Positions 35,601 to 41,748 are shown, counted from the stretch's first letter. The stretch: DNA of 59,260 nt from Candidatus Woesearchaeota archaeon (GCA_016927245.1 JAFGNA010000008.1:1-59260); one strand, 5' to 3'. Translations and numbers: made by a program. Notes: generated by a model not told the origin, from the sequence alone.

Positions 35601-37494
35601 CGTTCTCGCCGTTATCAGCGACGTAGCACTCGTCACTGCTCGGCTCAGGCGAAGGCGGGCACGTGCCGAGGTGGTCCTCGCCGATCATCGTCTTGGTGAT
35701 GCTCGGCGCGGTGTCATCCACCTTGTAGTACTGCGTGTGCACGTCAGTCTTCTTCTCCACCGCGTCGACGCAGTAATACGAGAGGCTGTGCTTCGACTCC
35801 TCATCAGCGTTGAAGGAGAACTCGAACTCCTTTTCCTCATCGACCGCGACGCAGCAGAAGCCGTCATCGGTCAAGTCACCATCGCAGTAATCGGCCGTGA
35901 TGTCCGTCTCCCAAGAAGGCATGTCATACCCGACCTTGTAGCAGAGCAGCTCATCCTCTGAGGGGTGGTCCGCCTCGCCGTTCCACGTGTCATCGCACGT
36001 GAAGGTGATCGGCATGCTGCTGGTTATCCAGTGGAACGCTCCCTCAAGGTTGTCATCGGTCATGAAGGCCGACTCGCCCCTGTCCAGGATGGCGTCGCCG
36101 TTGTCCTTCTTGAGCTCAGGCGCGGTCTTGTCCACGAAGAAGCAGTTCGTCTCGACATCCTCGACGTTGCCGAGGAGGTCGACGCTGAAATACTCCATGA
36201 CATGGCAGGACTCCGAGATGTCAGAGATGACCTGGCCGGGGCGGTAGAGCTTCCACTCACTACTGACCTCACAGCGCCGGTAGGACATCTGCTCGACGCA
36301 GTCGTACCAGTCATCGAACTCGCGCTCGCCGCCAGTGGCGCACTCCTTCTGCACCTCATCGATGCATCCTTCATAACGTTCCTCGTCATAAGGAGTCTCG
36401 CCGCTCACCACGCAGTAATCAGCAGGCTTCCAGCAAGCGTCCTCGGACTCGTCCAGCGAGATCCGATACCAAGTCTTGTCAACGCCGATGTCACAACCGA
36501 ACCCGGTCGGATCAGGATCAGGATCCACGGCGGAGAGGGAAATCTCCGTGACAGAATCAATCCACTCGACATCGCCATCGACCTTCTTCGGGTCGCCGAT
36601 GACCTTCGTCGTGACAGGAGGCGTGTCGTCCACCTTTTCTGCTTCTGTTATCGTCTCTTTGTTGCCCACGACATCATAACATTCGATAGTGACGTCGTGC
36701 ATGGAATCCTCATTGAACTGGAAGTCGAAGTCGAGCGTTTCGCCGTTTTTGAACACGCACCAACCATCCTTATAGGTACCGCCGAATCCGGCGCATTCTG
36801 TCGCGAAGTCAGCGTCTGCTTTGCCATCGACAGTGTAGGTGTATTGGCAGTAGTCCAACCCAAGGTTGCATTCGTCCTGAACTGTGCTATCATTAGCGAA
36901 GATATTAATGTTCGTGCTATAGGTCATCCAACCATCGAAATCATCATCACAATATGTGGGTTGTGTCGTGCAATTGATGAATGGTGAACCGATTGTCTTA
37001 TTCATCAGAGGTTTTGAGCAATCGACATATAAATTTAGGTTCTGTTTCCTCTCCTCTCCGTCATTTGATCCGCCAGCAAGTCCTTCGTTATCAAGGGTGC
37101 TTACCGTGAAAACACTTGTGCACGCGGTCGGATTCTTTAATACTGCATCAAAAGTGAAGTTTAAATGACTCCCGTTATCAATCGCGTAAGTGCCAGTAGG
37201 ATCATCTGCGCGATAATGACAGAAATATGCATCGTCAACTATCTTTGTCCAACCAAGAGGAGCAAGCCCACAGGTTATAGTATCCACATTTACCTGTGTC
37301 TTCTGAATCTTAACATCATAAATATCGCCAGTGCTGCCCCCGTTATTCTCCACAATCACCGTGAACGTGTTTCCGGGCTGATCACAGTTCGCCATGTTTG
37401 GTGTTAAGGTAACTGTTGACGTGTGCGCCGCGCTCACCATGCCCACGGCAAGCAATGCTATTACTATCAGAATTCCTATGTTCTTGTTCCTCAT
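32698..37494 (-). CDS. Giant repetitive surface protein (about 1598 residues)
   Basis: Started at ATG 37494, which has AAGGTGGT upstream and begins a clear signal peptide; a longer frame to 37584 is rejected. The body contains at least eight beta-sandwich repeats of about 110-200 residues. Each opens with VDxTxPxxxK (for example DDTPPVTTKVIGDP, VDKTAPELKK, VDATAPETAKVIG), contains paired cysteines, and often holds EDSCHxxEY and LGNVED. The C-terminus has the same double WNLISVP...GYW module as the protein at 27897-31688 and ends in an aromatic tail. No membrane helix is seen after the signal. The first 900 bases are more AT-rich than the rest. It is probably a cell-surface adhesin or fibre. 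Confidence 0.8.
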   Translation of the reverse strand: MRNKNIGILIVIALLAVGMVSAAHTSTVTLTPNMANCDQPGNTFTVIVENNGGSTGDIYDVKIQKTQVNVDTITCGLAPLGWTKIVDDAYFCHYRADDPTGTYAIDNGSHLNFTFDAVLKNPTACTSVFTVSTLDNEGLAGGSNDGEERKQNLNLYVDCSKPLMNKTIGSPFINCTTQPTYCDDDFDGWMTYSTNINIFANDSTVQDECNLGLDYCQYTYTVDGKADADFATECAGFGGTYKDGWCVFKNGETLDFDFQFNEDSMHDVTIECYDVVGNKETITEAEKVDDTPPVTTKVIGDPKKVDGDVEWIDSVTEISLSAVDPDPDPTGFGCDIGVDKTWYRISLDESEDACWKPADYCVVSGETPYDEERYEGCIDEVQKECATGGEREFDDWYDCVEQMSYRRCEVSSEWKLYRPGQVISDISESCHVMEYFSVDLLGNVEDVETNCFFVDKTAPELKKDNGDAILDRGESAFMTDDNLEGAFHWITSSMPITFTCDDTWNGEADHPSEDELLCYKVGYDMPSWETDITADYCDGDLTDDGFCCVAVDEEKEFEFSFNADEESKHSLSYYCVDAVEKKTDVHTQYYKVDDTAPSITKTMIGEDHLGTCPPSPEPSSDECYVADNGENGVSIAVADGGAVCAVDNTLCTYELWWNASLEECQDVLGPEHLYDFSKGWCFVEGGEFGESGQDVIFNEDSTHVLIVNCADDLGNEMLEDVQEFLVDSTPPVTTKTYDEYVEFPYPKGCVDDMPLSLEYMSVRNGNGFEPCVLAKYITSATNISLSASDEKVGTDFTEYRVSRPLGESLCANCDGWMDALRPDMGDWSTYAEPFSIPEDSCHVIEYRSTDLLGNVEDIKWQCVFVDNQPPMVDKLIGAPNVTKDDDLYITMDTPITMVCDDRVDDHPVDHVELFWHYRSAETCGELVGMEEGWTDLESVTAEDLELADPYRLEKTIYFPEDSCHELEYWCVDALGNTAGPFTEIDIVDSVAPVITTGIEGPSVDNGTHVFIDGVTNITVDAYDPDPHPVEGVLCNFTYDVIGGPKEGLPEEEQELAPPFKVNFPEESEHVLSIECWDALGNTATKDEVYLVDKTAPGIWKEYSWLFSDVYKDEVGDYYAKFTSADAPIYAGVWDEGPHQSGIAEVKYKVSLAADDACKYYLEVPNGDIHVETAMQQLPQFAYEFGCDEASAGDWVTVDPEDYDEFNFTVGEESCHLIEVMATDNVDKCKLHRQYVYVDATAPETAKVIGIPKSPMSEGNIELGQVYFENLTTAFCAEGEENCMEVTLLTSIDLACNDPEPHPSNGEAIYFQVSLDGDDVTPEYCSGVSGGEYIDDVESEHYGFCYVASGVSSFYFTEETWHKLTYYCEDHVGNVGVPDVEYFKVEGTSFKIDLNKKWNLISVPVRLQDDSMDAVFLDQPGIVSVWSFDGHDWHVYTPGGVNDLDTLVPGDGYWVLTTEPSTLTIGGSLLSPTVTPPGKDIVKGWNLIGYYGVEGAPTDDDDVPYYGGPNLWGEGRPVLCALDTLNPAWGTNVAPSLWTYWEPDNPAVWKQLDDQVHWMNPGAGYWLLYNQGGEVGEVSGIYAPATGCGFLDYKPVFAS

Positions 37495-37641
37495 GTTGTA
37501 CCACCTTCTTTGATTATTTTCGGCGGATGGAGGGCTTGAGCGCGCAGTCTTAATTCTAGCAGGTTTCAACAATACCAGTAACATGCCACTCTAGCGGTCC
37601 CCCTACCCCCCAACAACACCATATCCAAAGGGGAAGACGAA

Positions 37642-37656
37642 TTAATATTTAAATTT
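37642..37656 (-). promoter_or_regulatory. TATA-like element in the 37495-37700 intergenic region
   Basis: TTAATATTTAAATTT reads as a TATA box on both strands. On the minus strand it could serve the giant surface protein (leader about 120 bases); on the plus strand, the broken MNT-like frame. Otherwise the region 37495-37700 holds nothing recognisable. Confidence 0.35.
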
Positions 37657-37699
37657 TCGTGTTTAGACACTTTTCGGGAGTGATAACAATACACAAGCA

Positions 37700-37939
37700 A
37701 ATAATACACTAGTAGCTTTTTCCGGTCTTCCAGGAAAGAAGGCAAGGCTGCCAGACCTCATCCGGGAACCGTCCCGACACGCTCAAAAACAGACGCACGC
37801 CACCGAGCAACACTACCGGAAAGCGCTCAACGACAACGAACCACTCGCCAAAGAACTGCAGCACCACCACGTCATCCTCCACCGACCAGGACAATACATC
37901 GACCTCCTCTGGGAGGACGCACGCCGACGAGCGCAATGA
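37700..37939 (+). pseudogene. Remnant resembling the C-terminal end of an MNT nucleotidyltransferase
   Basis: In one plus-strand frame, ending at the TGA at 37937-37939, the translation ends with HYRKALNDNEPLAKELQ and then HVILHRPGQYIDLLWEDA. This resembles the C-terminal end of minimal nucleotidyltransferase (MNT) antitoxins, which commonly precede HEPN genes. There is no good start codon and no catalytic GSxxxGxxxxxSDxDL half, so the gene is truncated. The HEPN-like reading frame continues in a different frame directly after it. The identification rests on a short segment and is tentative. Confidence 0.35.
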
Positions 37940-38042
37940 CCGCCTCGCATGGTACAAGCGACAGAAGACCAGCATCAGGCTCGAAAGGCCCAGCAGCCAC
38001 CTCTGCGAGGCCTACCTTCGGAAAGCGAGGAGCGCGCTCCGC

Positions 38043-38435
38043 ATGCTCGCAGCAGCAAGAGAACAGGAAGAGCATGAATGGATAGCGACGACGGCGTACT
38101 ACGCCCGCTACTTCTCGGCGTACGCAGTGCTCCAGAGATGCGGCATCACATCGAAGATCCACGACTGCACCATCGCCGTCATCAGCCTCATGGCAGCAGC
38201 AGGCATCGTCGAGGAACGACACCACCAAGAGCTCGAGGAAGCGAAACACGCGCGCATCGACACCCAATACTACCTGCCACGACCAAAAGACGAAGAGAGG
38301 ATGGTACGAGAAGCGACAAAAGCCCACGCGTTCGTCCTCGACATGGAAGAAGCCGCGAGCAAGCTACGCGAAGCAAGTATACGCCGCATCAGGGAACGAG
38401 CGGGCTTGACCGAAGGGAAACCCGCATCAAGATGA
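38043..38435 (+). CDS. HEPN-like domain protein, 5' end probably frameshifted
   Basis: 130 residues from ATG 38043, with a HEPN-like core (EWIATTAYYARYFSAYAVL then SKIHDCTIAVISL). HEPN-like residues continue in the same frame upstream to about 37941 (SSHLCEAYLRKARSALR), where no start codon exists. The ATG at 37936, which overlaps the MNT-like stop, is in a different frame, so one small indel probably broke the start. HEPN proteins paired with MNT are toxin-antitoxin or minimal nucleotidyltransferase systems. The last 12 codons (AGLTEGKPASR and stop) are encoded by a repeat that recurs at 39258-39323, so the natural C-terminus was replaced. Confidence 0.5.
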   Translation: MLAAAREQEEHEWIATTAYYARYFSAYAVLQRCGITSKIHDCTIAVISLMAAAGIVEERHHQELEEAKHARIDTQYYLPRPKDEERMVREATKAHAFVLDMEEAASKLREASIRRIRERAGLTEGKPASR

Positions 38436-38464
38436 TAAGCGTGAAGCCCTTCTACGGCTGCCGG
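38399..38464. repeat. Copy A of a 66-bp tRNA-Gly-linked repeat
   Basis: Matches 39258-39323 at 64 of 66 bases. The left 26 bases (38400-38425) can fold into a hairpin (GCGGGCTT...AAACCCGC with a CGAA loop). The right end (ACGGCTGCCGG) equals the 3' end of the tRNA-Gly gene on the minus strand. Confidence 0.85.
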
Positions 38465-38473
38465 CGAAGTCAC
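38453..38473. repeat. Left direct repeat bounding the toxin-antitoxin cassette
   Basis: A 21-bp sequence, TACGGCTGCCGGCG then AAGTCAC, which recurs at 39197-39217 with one mismatch. The first part is the 3' end of tRNA-Gly. Confidence 0.75.
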
Positions 38474-38805
38474 AACGGCACTTCCAACGGCACGCGCACC
38501 TTCATGGGAAGCTCCTTCTCCATGGTTTTCGTCTTCAGCGAAAACCCTAGCATCAGCGCGTGCGGCCGCATCTGAACCTGGAAATCGGCATCGATGAGGC
38601 TGGTGAGCACCGACTTAGGAATCCTGAAGTCCTTGAAGAAAGAAGAAGCCTCAAGGATCTCCACTCCCCGGACACGGCCCTTGGTAGAGACATCCAAGAT
38701 GACGTCACCGGCATCGATATTGCCCTTGAAACGCTCCTCGCGAGAAAAACCCTTATGCACCACCAAGATGTCCTGCTCCCGATCGTACGACAACGTCTTC
38801 ACCAC
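38470..38805 (-). CDS. DUF2283-family protein, likely antitoxin
   Basis: 111 residues with a DUF2283-like core: YDREQDILVVHKG near the N-terminus and AGDVILDVSTKGRVRGVEIL (about 31-50). It is followed by a basic extension containing a short hydrophobic segment. Family members often pair with small toxins such as DUF4258 proteins. It starts one base after the upstream toxin-like gene stop, so the two are translationally coupled. Its last codons lie within the left direct repeat (38453-38473). The pairing suggests it is the antitoxin; no assay evidence can be read from sequence. Confidence 0.7.
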   Translation of the reverse strand: MVKTLSYDREQDILVVHKGFSREERFKGNIDAGDVILDVSTKGRVRGVEILEASSFFKDFRIPKSVLTSLIDADFQVQMRPHALMLGFSLKTKTMEKELPMKVRVPLEVPL

Positions 38806-38806
38806 C

Positions 38807-39136
38807 TCATCTCCCCCTCCGCACCATGCTCTGCCATTTCCGATGACGCAAGATGTACGTCAGGACAAAAATGTTCCTCTGGCCACCCTTATCGAAGATG
38901 ACGGGCAACCGCAACGTCCTCGTCGCGCTCATCTTGAAGTGCAGCACCTGCTTGTCATCTCCCTCAGGATACGCATAGACAAGTCGTTCAGGATTTAAAA
39001 GTGTATCGATGACTTCCTGCTCATCACCATCACGAAGAGCGAGCTGCTGAGAAAAATGAGGCTCATTAAAGCACACGTCAGACGCACAATACTCCTGTAG
39101 CTTTCGCCTCACGTGCTCAGTGAACGAGTCACCCAT
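38807..39136 (-). CDS. DUF4258/RelE-like protein, likely toxin
   Basis: 109 residues from ATG 39136; longer frames run into the tRNA-Gly region. The layout resembles small RNase toxins of the DUF4258/RelE-like group: an N-terminal helix (FTEHVRRKLQEY), then HFSQQLALRDGDEQEVIDTL, LNPERLVYAYP, and beta strands ending IFVLTYILRHRKWQ. The protein is small and basic, and the gene is directly upstream of a DUF2283 gene. A minus-strand TATA (GGTTATATCATT) lies at 39157-39168. The family assignment rests on pattern only. Confidence 0.6.
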   Translation of the reverse strand: MGDSFTEHVRRKLQEYCASDVCFNEPHFSQQLALRDGDEQEVIDTLLNPERLVYAYPEGDDKQVLHFKMSATRTLRLPVIFDKGGQRNIFVLTYILRHRKWQSMVRRGR

Positions 39137-39156
39137 ACCTGAAAGGAAAAAAAAGA

Positions 39157-39168
39157 ATGATATAACCA
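39157..39168 (-). promoter_or_regulatory. TATA box for the toxin-antitoxin pair
   Basis: On the minus strand this reads GGTTATATCATT, 21-32 bases upstream of the start at 39136. A 10-base motif, CACTGGTCAT on the minus strand, lies upstream of it at 39179-39188. Confidence 0.55.
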
Positions 39169-39196
39169 TTGTCCCAACATGACCAGTGGGAAAAAA

Positions 39197-39217
39197 TACG
39201 GCTGCCGGCGGAGTCAC
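39197..39217. repeat. Right direct repeat bounding the toxin-antitoxin cassette
   Basis: The partner of 38453-38473 (20 of 21 bases identical). The two enclose about 720 bases holding exactly the toxin-antitoxin pair and its promoter. Confidence 0.75.
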
Positions 39218-39257
39218 TGGCGTTTCTGGCCAGCAGCCCAAACAGTCACCGATAACA

Positions 39258-39323
39258 AGCGGGCTTGACCGAAGGGAAACCCGCATCAAGATGATAAGCG
39301 TGAAGCTCTTATACGGCTGCCGG
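39258..39323. repeat. Copy C of the 66-bp repeat, ending in the tRNA-Gly gene
   Basis: The partner of 38399-38464. Here the right end is the actual 3' end of the tRNA-Gly gene, so this copy is probably the parental one. A third copy of only the 26-base hairpin lies at 39364-39389, inside the tRNA-Gly intron. Confidence 0.85.
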
Positions 39324-39450
39324 GATTCGAACCCGGGTGACGACCTCTCTCCATCGGCTTCCCGCGGGCTTGACCGAAGGGAAACCCGCTTCGGTGTCAA
39401 CGGACGAAACCGTTGGGAGGGTCGTATCATAGCCACTAGATCACAGCCGT
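39312..39450 (-). tRNA. tRNA-Gly (CCC) with 67-nt intron
   Basis: The acceptor ACGGCTG at 39444-39450 (minus) pairs with CAGCCGT, followed by discriminator A. The D-arm is ATC...GAT, the anticodon stem CGACC/GGTCG, the loop CTCCCAA (anticodon CCC), and the T-arm CCGGG-TTCGAAT-CCCGG. The intron (39347-39413) lies at the standard 37/38 position and forms a canonical bulge-helix-bulge: helix CTCC/GGAG with bulges CAA and AGA. The mature length is 72 nt. A TATA box (TTTTTTTTAAAG) lies about 25-35 bases upstream. The intron contains a hairpin repeat found twice more nearby. Confidence 0.9.
39364..39389. repeat. Hairpin repeat inside the tRNA-Gly intron
   Basis: 26 bases identical to the hairpin halves at 38400-38425 and 39259-39284. 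It lies wholly within the intron removed from tRNA-Gly. Confidence 0.8.
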
Positions 39451-39532
39451 GCCCCCCGAAGAAAGCAGCAGCTCTTTAAAAAAAATTCGTTTATCGAAGG
39501 CCATAAATACGAGCGAAGCAAACGAGCACGGC

Positions 39533-40231
39533 ATGGACCACAAATACCAAGCCATCATCGACAAAGCCATCTCAGAACTCAAACGAGAGCCGTACGTCGA
39601 AGCCATCATCCTCTTCGGCAGCCTCGCAGAACGACCAGGAGGCGACCACAACGACGTCGACCTCCACGTCATCATCAACGAGCCATGGCGGCGAAGAAGC
39701 AGCAAGGTCACCGACGGCGTCCTCGTCGAGCGCTTCTACAACCCCGCGGACAAGCTCCTCGAGTACGCGAAGAAGTACAAGGAGAGCACGTACACGGAAC
39801 GCCTCATCAACGGCAAGGTCCTCTACGACCGCAACGGCACGATGCCCAAACTCAAGGAACAACTCAAGGAACAGCTACGGAAGACCATCACCTATGACGA
39901 GCGAGAGGACGCCGGCATCAAGTACGCCTGCCACGACCAGGAACAGGACATCGAGAAGGAACGAGACCGCGAGCAACGACGCTACCTCCTCGACCGCTAC
40001 CTCGCCTACCTCCTCGAGCAGTGGTACCAGACGCGCTCACGCGTACGGCCCAAGCCCAACCACATCGTCAAGCAGGCCAGGAAGGACTACCCGGAACTGG
40101 CAAAGAAGATAAGCGATTTCTACGGCGGCACGAACGAGGAGAAGCTTACTATCCTCCAGGCCATCAGGCACGAGCTCATCGGCGAAGCGGACCCGGAATG
40201 GACGTCGGAGAGGCAAGTTCTCGAAGAATAG
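39533..40231 (+). CDS. Nucleotidyltransferase-domain protein
   Basis: A 232-residue protein started at ATG 39533, with CCATAAATAC at 39501-39510 as a likely TATA. Residues about 22-50 have the Pol-beta-type nucleotidyltransferase motif ILFGSLAERPGGDHNDVDLHV (shown here in part: GS then DVDLHV). A third acidic residue is likely in the region of VLVERFYNP. The C-terminal half is helical and charged, reminiscent of kanamycin-type or DUF4037-like nucleotidyltransferases. The substrate may be a small molecule, RNA or a protein. It lies beside HEPN and toxin-antitoxin genes, so a defence or toxin-control role is possible but unproven. Confidence 0.7.
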   Translation: MDHKYQAIIDKAISELKREPYVEAIILFGSLAERPGGDHNDVDLHVIINEPWRRRSSKVTDGVLVERFYNPADKLLEYAKKYKESTYTERLINGKVLYDRNGTMPKLKEQLKEQLRKTITYDEREDAGIKYACHDQEQDIEKERDREQRRYLLDRYLAYLLEQWYQTRSRVRPKPNHIVKQARKDYPELAKKISDFYGGTNEEKLTILQAIRHELIGEADPEWTSERQVLEE

Positions 40232-40239
40232 GAAAAATC

Positions 40240-40363
40240 TGCGGACGGCAGGATTCGAACCTGCGAAAGCACTAAGCTACGAGCCCCTGAAGCCCGCCCG
40301 TCTCGTCTGAACACGCAGAAGCAAAGCTCCGCGATACTCATTTGACCGCTCCGGCACGTCCGC
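40240..40363 (-). tRNA. tRNA-Leu (CAG) with 39-nt D-loop intron
   Basis: The acceptor GCGGACG pairs with CGTCCGC, followed by discriminator A. The anticodon arm CGGGC-TTCAGGG-GCTCG gives CAG. The long variable arm (TAGCTTAGTGCTTTC) and T-arm GCAGG-TTCGAAT-CCTGC are typical of tRNA-Leu. The D-stem CCG/CGG closes only if about 39 nt (40303-40341) are removed from the D-loop. The junctions fit a bulge-helix-bulge: GTC/GAC helix, bulges AAA and GAG, inner helix TGAG/TTCA. The mature length is then 85 nt, normal for Leu. No TATA lies at the usual distance, because a LAGLIDADG gene occupies that space and overlaps the first 26 bases. Confidence 0.85.
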
Positions 40364-41273
40364 ACAGTTGTTGCAGCTTCCGCACCTTCTTGCGGGAGCT
40401 GAGCAGGCCAGAATCAGCCACTGTTTTTAAGTATTTTGTCCTTATACGCAATTCATAATGGATGCTGACCCGTTCTGCACCGCTGATGTGGACCCTTATA
40501 GGGTATATGGTGGATGGAATTCCTATACGCAACAGGAGTTCCTGGACACCAAGAAGGATGTTGGACGAGGCAGGTCTTTCTTCAAACAGGTCTTTGACGT
40601 GACACCAACCACAGATTCTGTAAGCGATATTCTTCATGGTATACGGTTTTCCGCGGGCGAAAAGTGCCTTGCGTAGCTGCTTGTCAGGAAAAATTCGTAC
40701 AGATTGATGTACACACACCGTCTTATGCACAGACGCTTCAGCATTGAAGAAGCCACGCAAGAATGCTTTTTGCATTGCAGGAGTCACAAGGAAAGACAGA
40801 GGAAGAACCGGATTCAGCACACTCTTCTTTCCCAAAGGATAGCCAAACTCATGCAAGTATCTCGCAAAGCTCCGCCGCAACTTAATACAGAAATAACCCT
40901 TGTCGATAACCCGCGGCTCAAAACCAAATAAACGACTTGTGATGAATGCGATGCGTTCAACAACATCCCTTTCGTCAGCAGAAAATACGAGAACAGCATC
41001 ATAGCAACCATGTCCAGCGTTCTTGTTCTTACTTAGAGAACCATCCCCATACATACATCCCAATAACTCAGCAAAAAGACATACTTCTTCACCAAAAAAT
41101 GAAGAAGCATCCCTATACTTCACCCCTCTTCCACGTAGTGGAACACCACCTCCCTTCAAGATGATCCGAATCGACTCCCGGCCACACACACCCCCAGTGA
41201 AATCAACCACTTCTCGAATAGACATGCCCATCTCATAGGCATCGATAATCATCGCGCGATCAACAGCGTCCAT
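40338..41273 (-). CDS. LAGLIDADG homing endonuclease, overlapping tRNA-Leu
   Basis: About 311 residues from ATG 41273, with a TATA (TTTTATAG) at 41296-41303 supporting a leaderless start. Residues 1-55 form a helix-turn-helix-like segment (EMGMSIREVVDFTGG). Two LAGLIDADG helices are visible: ELLGCMYGDGS (about 69-79) and FLRGFFNAEAS (about 190), each with the catalytic acid. The last eight codons and the stop (CGRAGAVK-stop) are the 5' exon of tRNA-Leu; the TGA falls at bases 2-4 of its intron. Codon use is clearly more AT-rich than the flanks, as expected for a mobile gene. Cleavage of a tRNA-Leu allele is a natural hypothesis. Confidence 0.85.
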   Translation of the reverse strand: MDAVDRAMIIDAYEMGMSIREVVDFTGGVCGRESIRIILKGGGVPLRGRGVKYRDASSFFGEEVCLFAELLGCMYGDGSLSKNKNAGHGCYDAVLVFSADERDVVERIAFITSRLFGFEPRVIDKGYFCIKLRRSFARYLHEFGYPLGKKSVLNPVLPLSFLVTPAMQKAFLRGFFNAEASVHKTVCVHQSVRIFPDKQLRKALFARGKPYTMKNIAYRICGWCHVKDLFEERPASSNILLGVQELLLRIGIPSTIYPIRVHISGAERVSIHYELRIRTKYLKTVADSGLLSSRKKVRKLQQLCGRAGAVK

Positions 41274-41317
41274 GAAGAGAAGCATCAAGCAACACTATAA
41301 AACCGCTACGCACACAC

Positions 41318-41327
41318 ATGACCAGTG
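41318..41327 (-). repeat. CACTGGTCAT motif upstream of the LAGLIDADG gene
   Basis: One of three copies in the window (39179-39188, 41318-41327, 51102-51111). Each lies just upstream of a mobile-type gene on the minus strand, and two follow a tRNA 3' end or fragment. Confidence 0.5.
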
Positions 41328-41339
41328 GAGAGAAAAATA

Positions 41340-41435
41340 TGGGCCCGGCCGGACTCGAACCGGCGATCCTCTCCACGTGAAGGAGATATCATCTGTGGCG
41401 CCCTTCGCTGGACGTAGCCACTAGACCACGGGCCC
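41340..41435 (-). tRNA. tRNA-Val (CAC) with 22-nt D-loop intron
   Basis: The acceptor GGGCCCG/CGGGCCC, anticodon arm TCTCC-TTCACGT-GGAGA (CAC) and T-arm GCCGG-TTCGAGT-CCGGC are clear, with discriminator A. The D-arm closes as GTC/GAT only when 22 nt (41393-41414) are removed. That stretch forms a bulge-helix-bulge: helix GTGGC/GCCAC with three-base bulges TAC and AGA, and inner helix GTCC/GGGC. Splicing leaves a 74-nt tRNA. A TATA box (CTTTTAAATAAG) lies at 41461-41472, the normal distance upstream. Confidence 0.88.
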
Positions 41436-41460
41436 TGGCAAGAGAGCGGAGAGGAACACC

Positions 41461-41472
41461 TTATTTAAAAGC
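41461..41472 (-). promoter_or_regulatory. TATA box for tRNA-Val
   Basis: On the minus strand this reads CTTTTAAATAAG, 26-37 bases upstream of the tRNA start. Confidence 0.55.
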
Positions 41473-41502
41473 GTTGCTGCTCCGGCCACCAAGATGAGCC
41501 CA

Positions 41503-41748
41503 TCACAGCCTGCCGAGCAGGCGATCGAGGCGATCGAGCTCGGCCACGACATCCCTGATGTTCACGACCTCCTTGCGCCGCAAGAGGTTGGCCACGGCGT
41601 GCCGGTAATTGTCAACCTCCTGGCCGAGCTCACGCAAGACGTTGTTGACATCATCATAATCATCGACCAACGACAAGGCGAGGTCGACATCACGCGCCTC
41701 TAGCGCTCCCTCGAACTTCTTCTTGAGCTTATGCAGCTTTCCCATCAT
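41503..41748 (-). CDS. Small unknown helical protein
   Basis: An 81-residue, all-helical, charged protein with heptad-like Leu spacing, probably a coiled coil. ATG 41748 is preceded by AGGAGGT at 41755-41761, five bases upstream, which decides the start over TTG 41754. It overlaps the end of the Nudix gene by about 20 bases, so the two are translationally coupled. No family is recognised. Confidence 0.6.
   Translation of the reverse strand: MMGKLHKLKKKFEGALEARDVDLALSLVDDYDDVNNVLRELGQEVDNYRHAVANLLRRKEVVNIRDVVAELDRLDRLLGRL

Noticed and set aside
37709-37975. An 88-residue minus-strand frame opposite the MNT-like remnant.
   Set aside because: It lacks a promoter and domain, and the plus-strand frame fits a known family better.
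38399-39389. A small CRISPR array, because of the repeated hairpin sequence.
   Set aside because: There are only three copies at irregular spacing, with no spacers of constant length and no cas genes.
40240-40363. Selenocysteine tRNA, because TTCA in a long-variable-arm tRNA can read as anticodon TCA.
   Set aside because: The stem CGGGC/GCTCG centres the loop on CAG, and the D-stem and 7-bp acceptor fit tRNA-Leu. No UGA-containing selenoprotein frame was seen.
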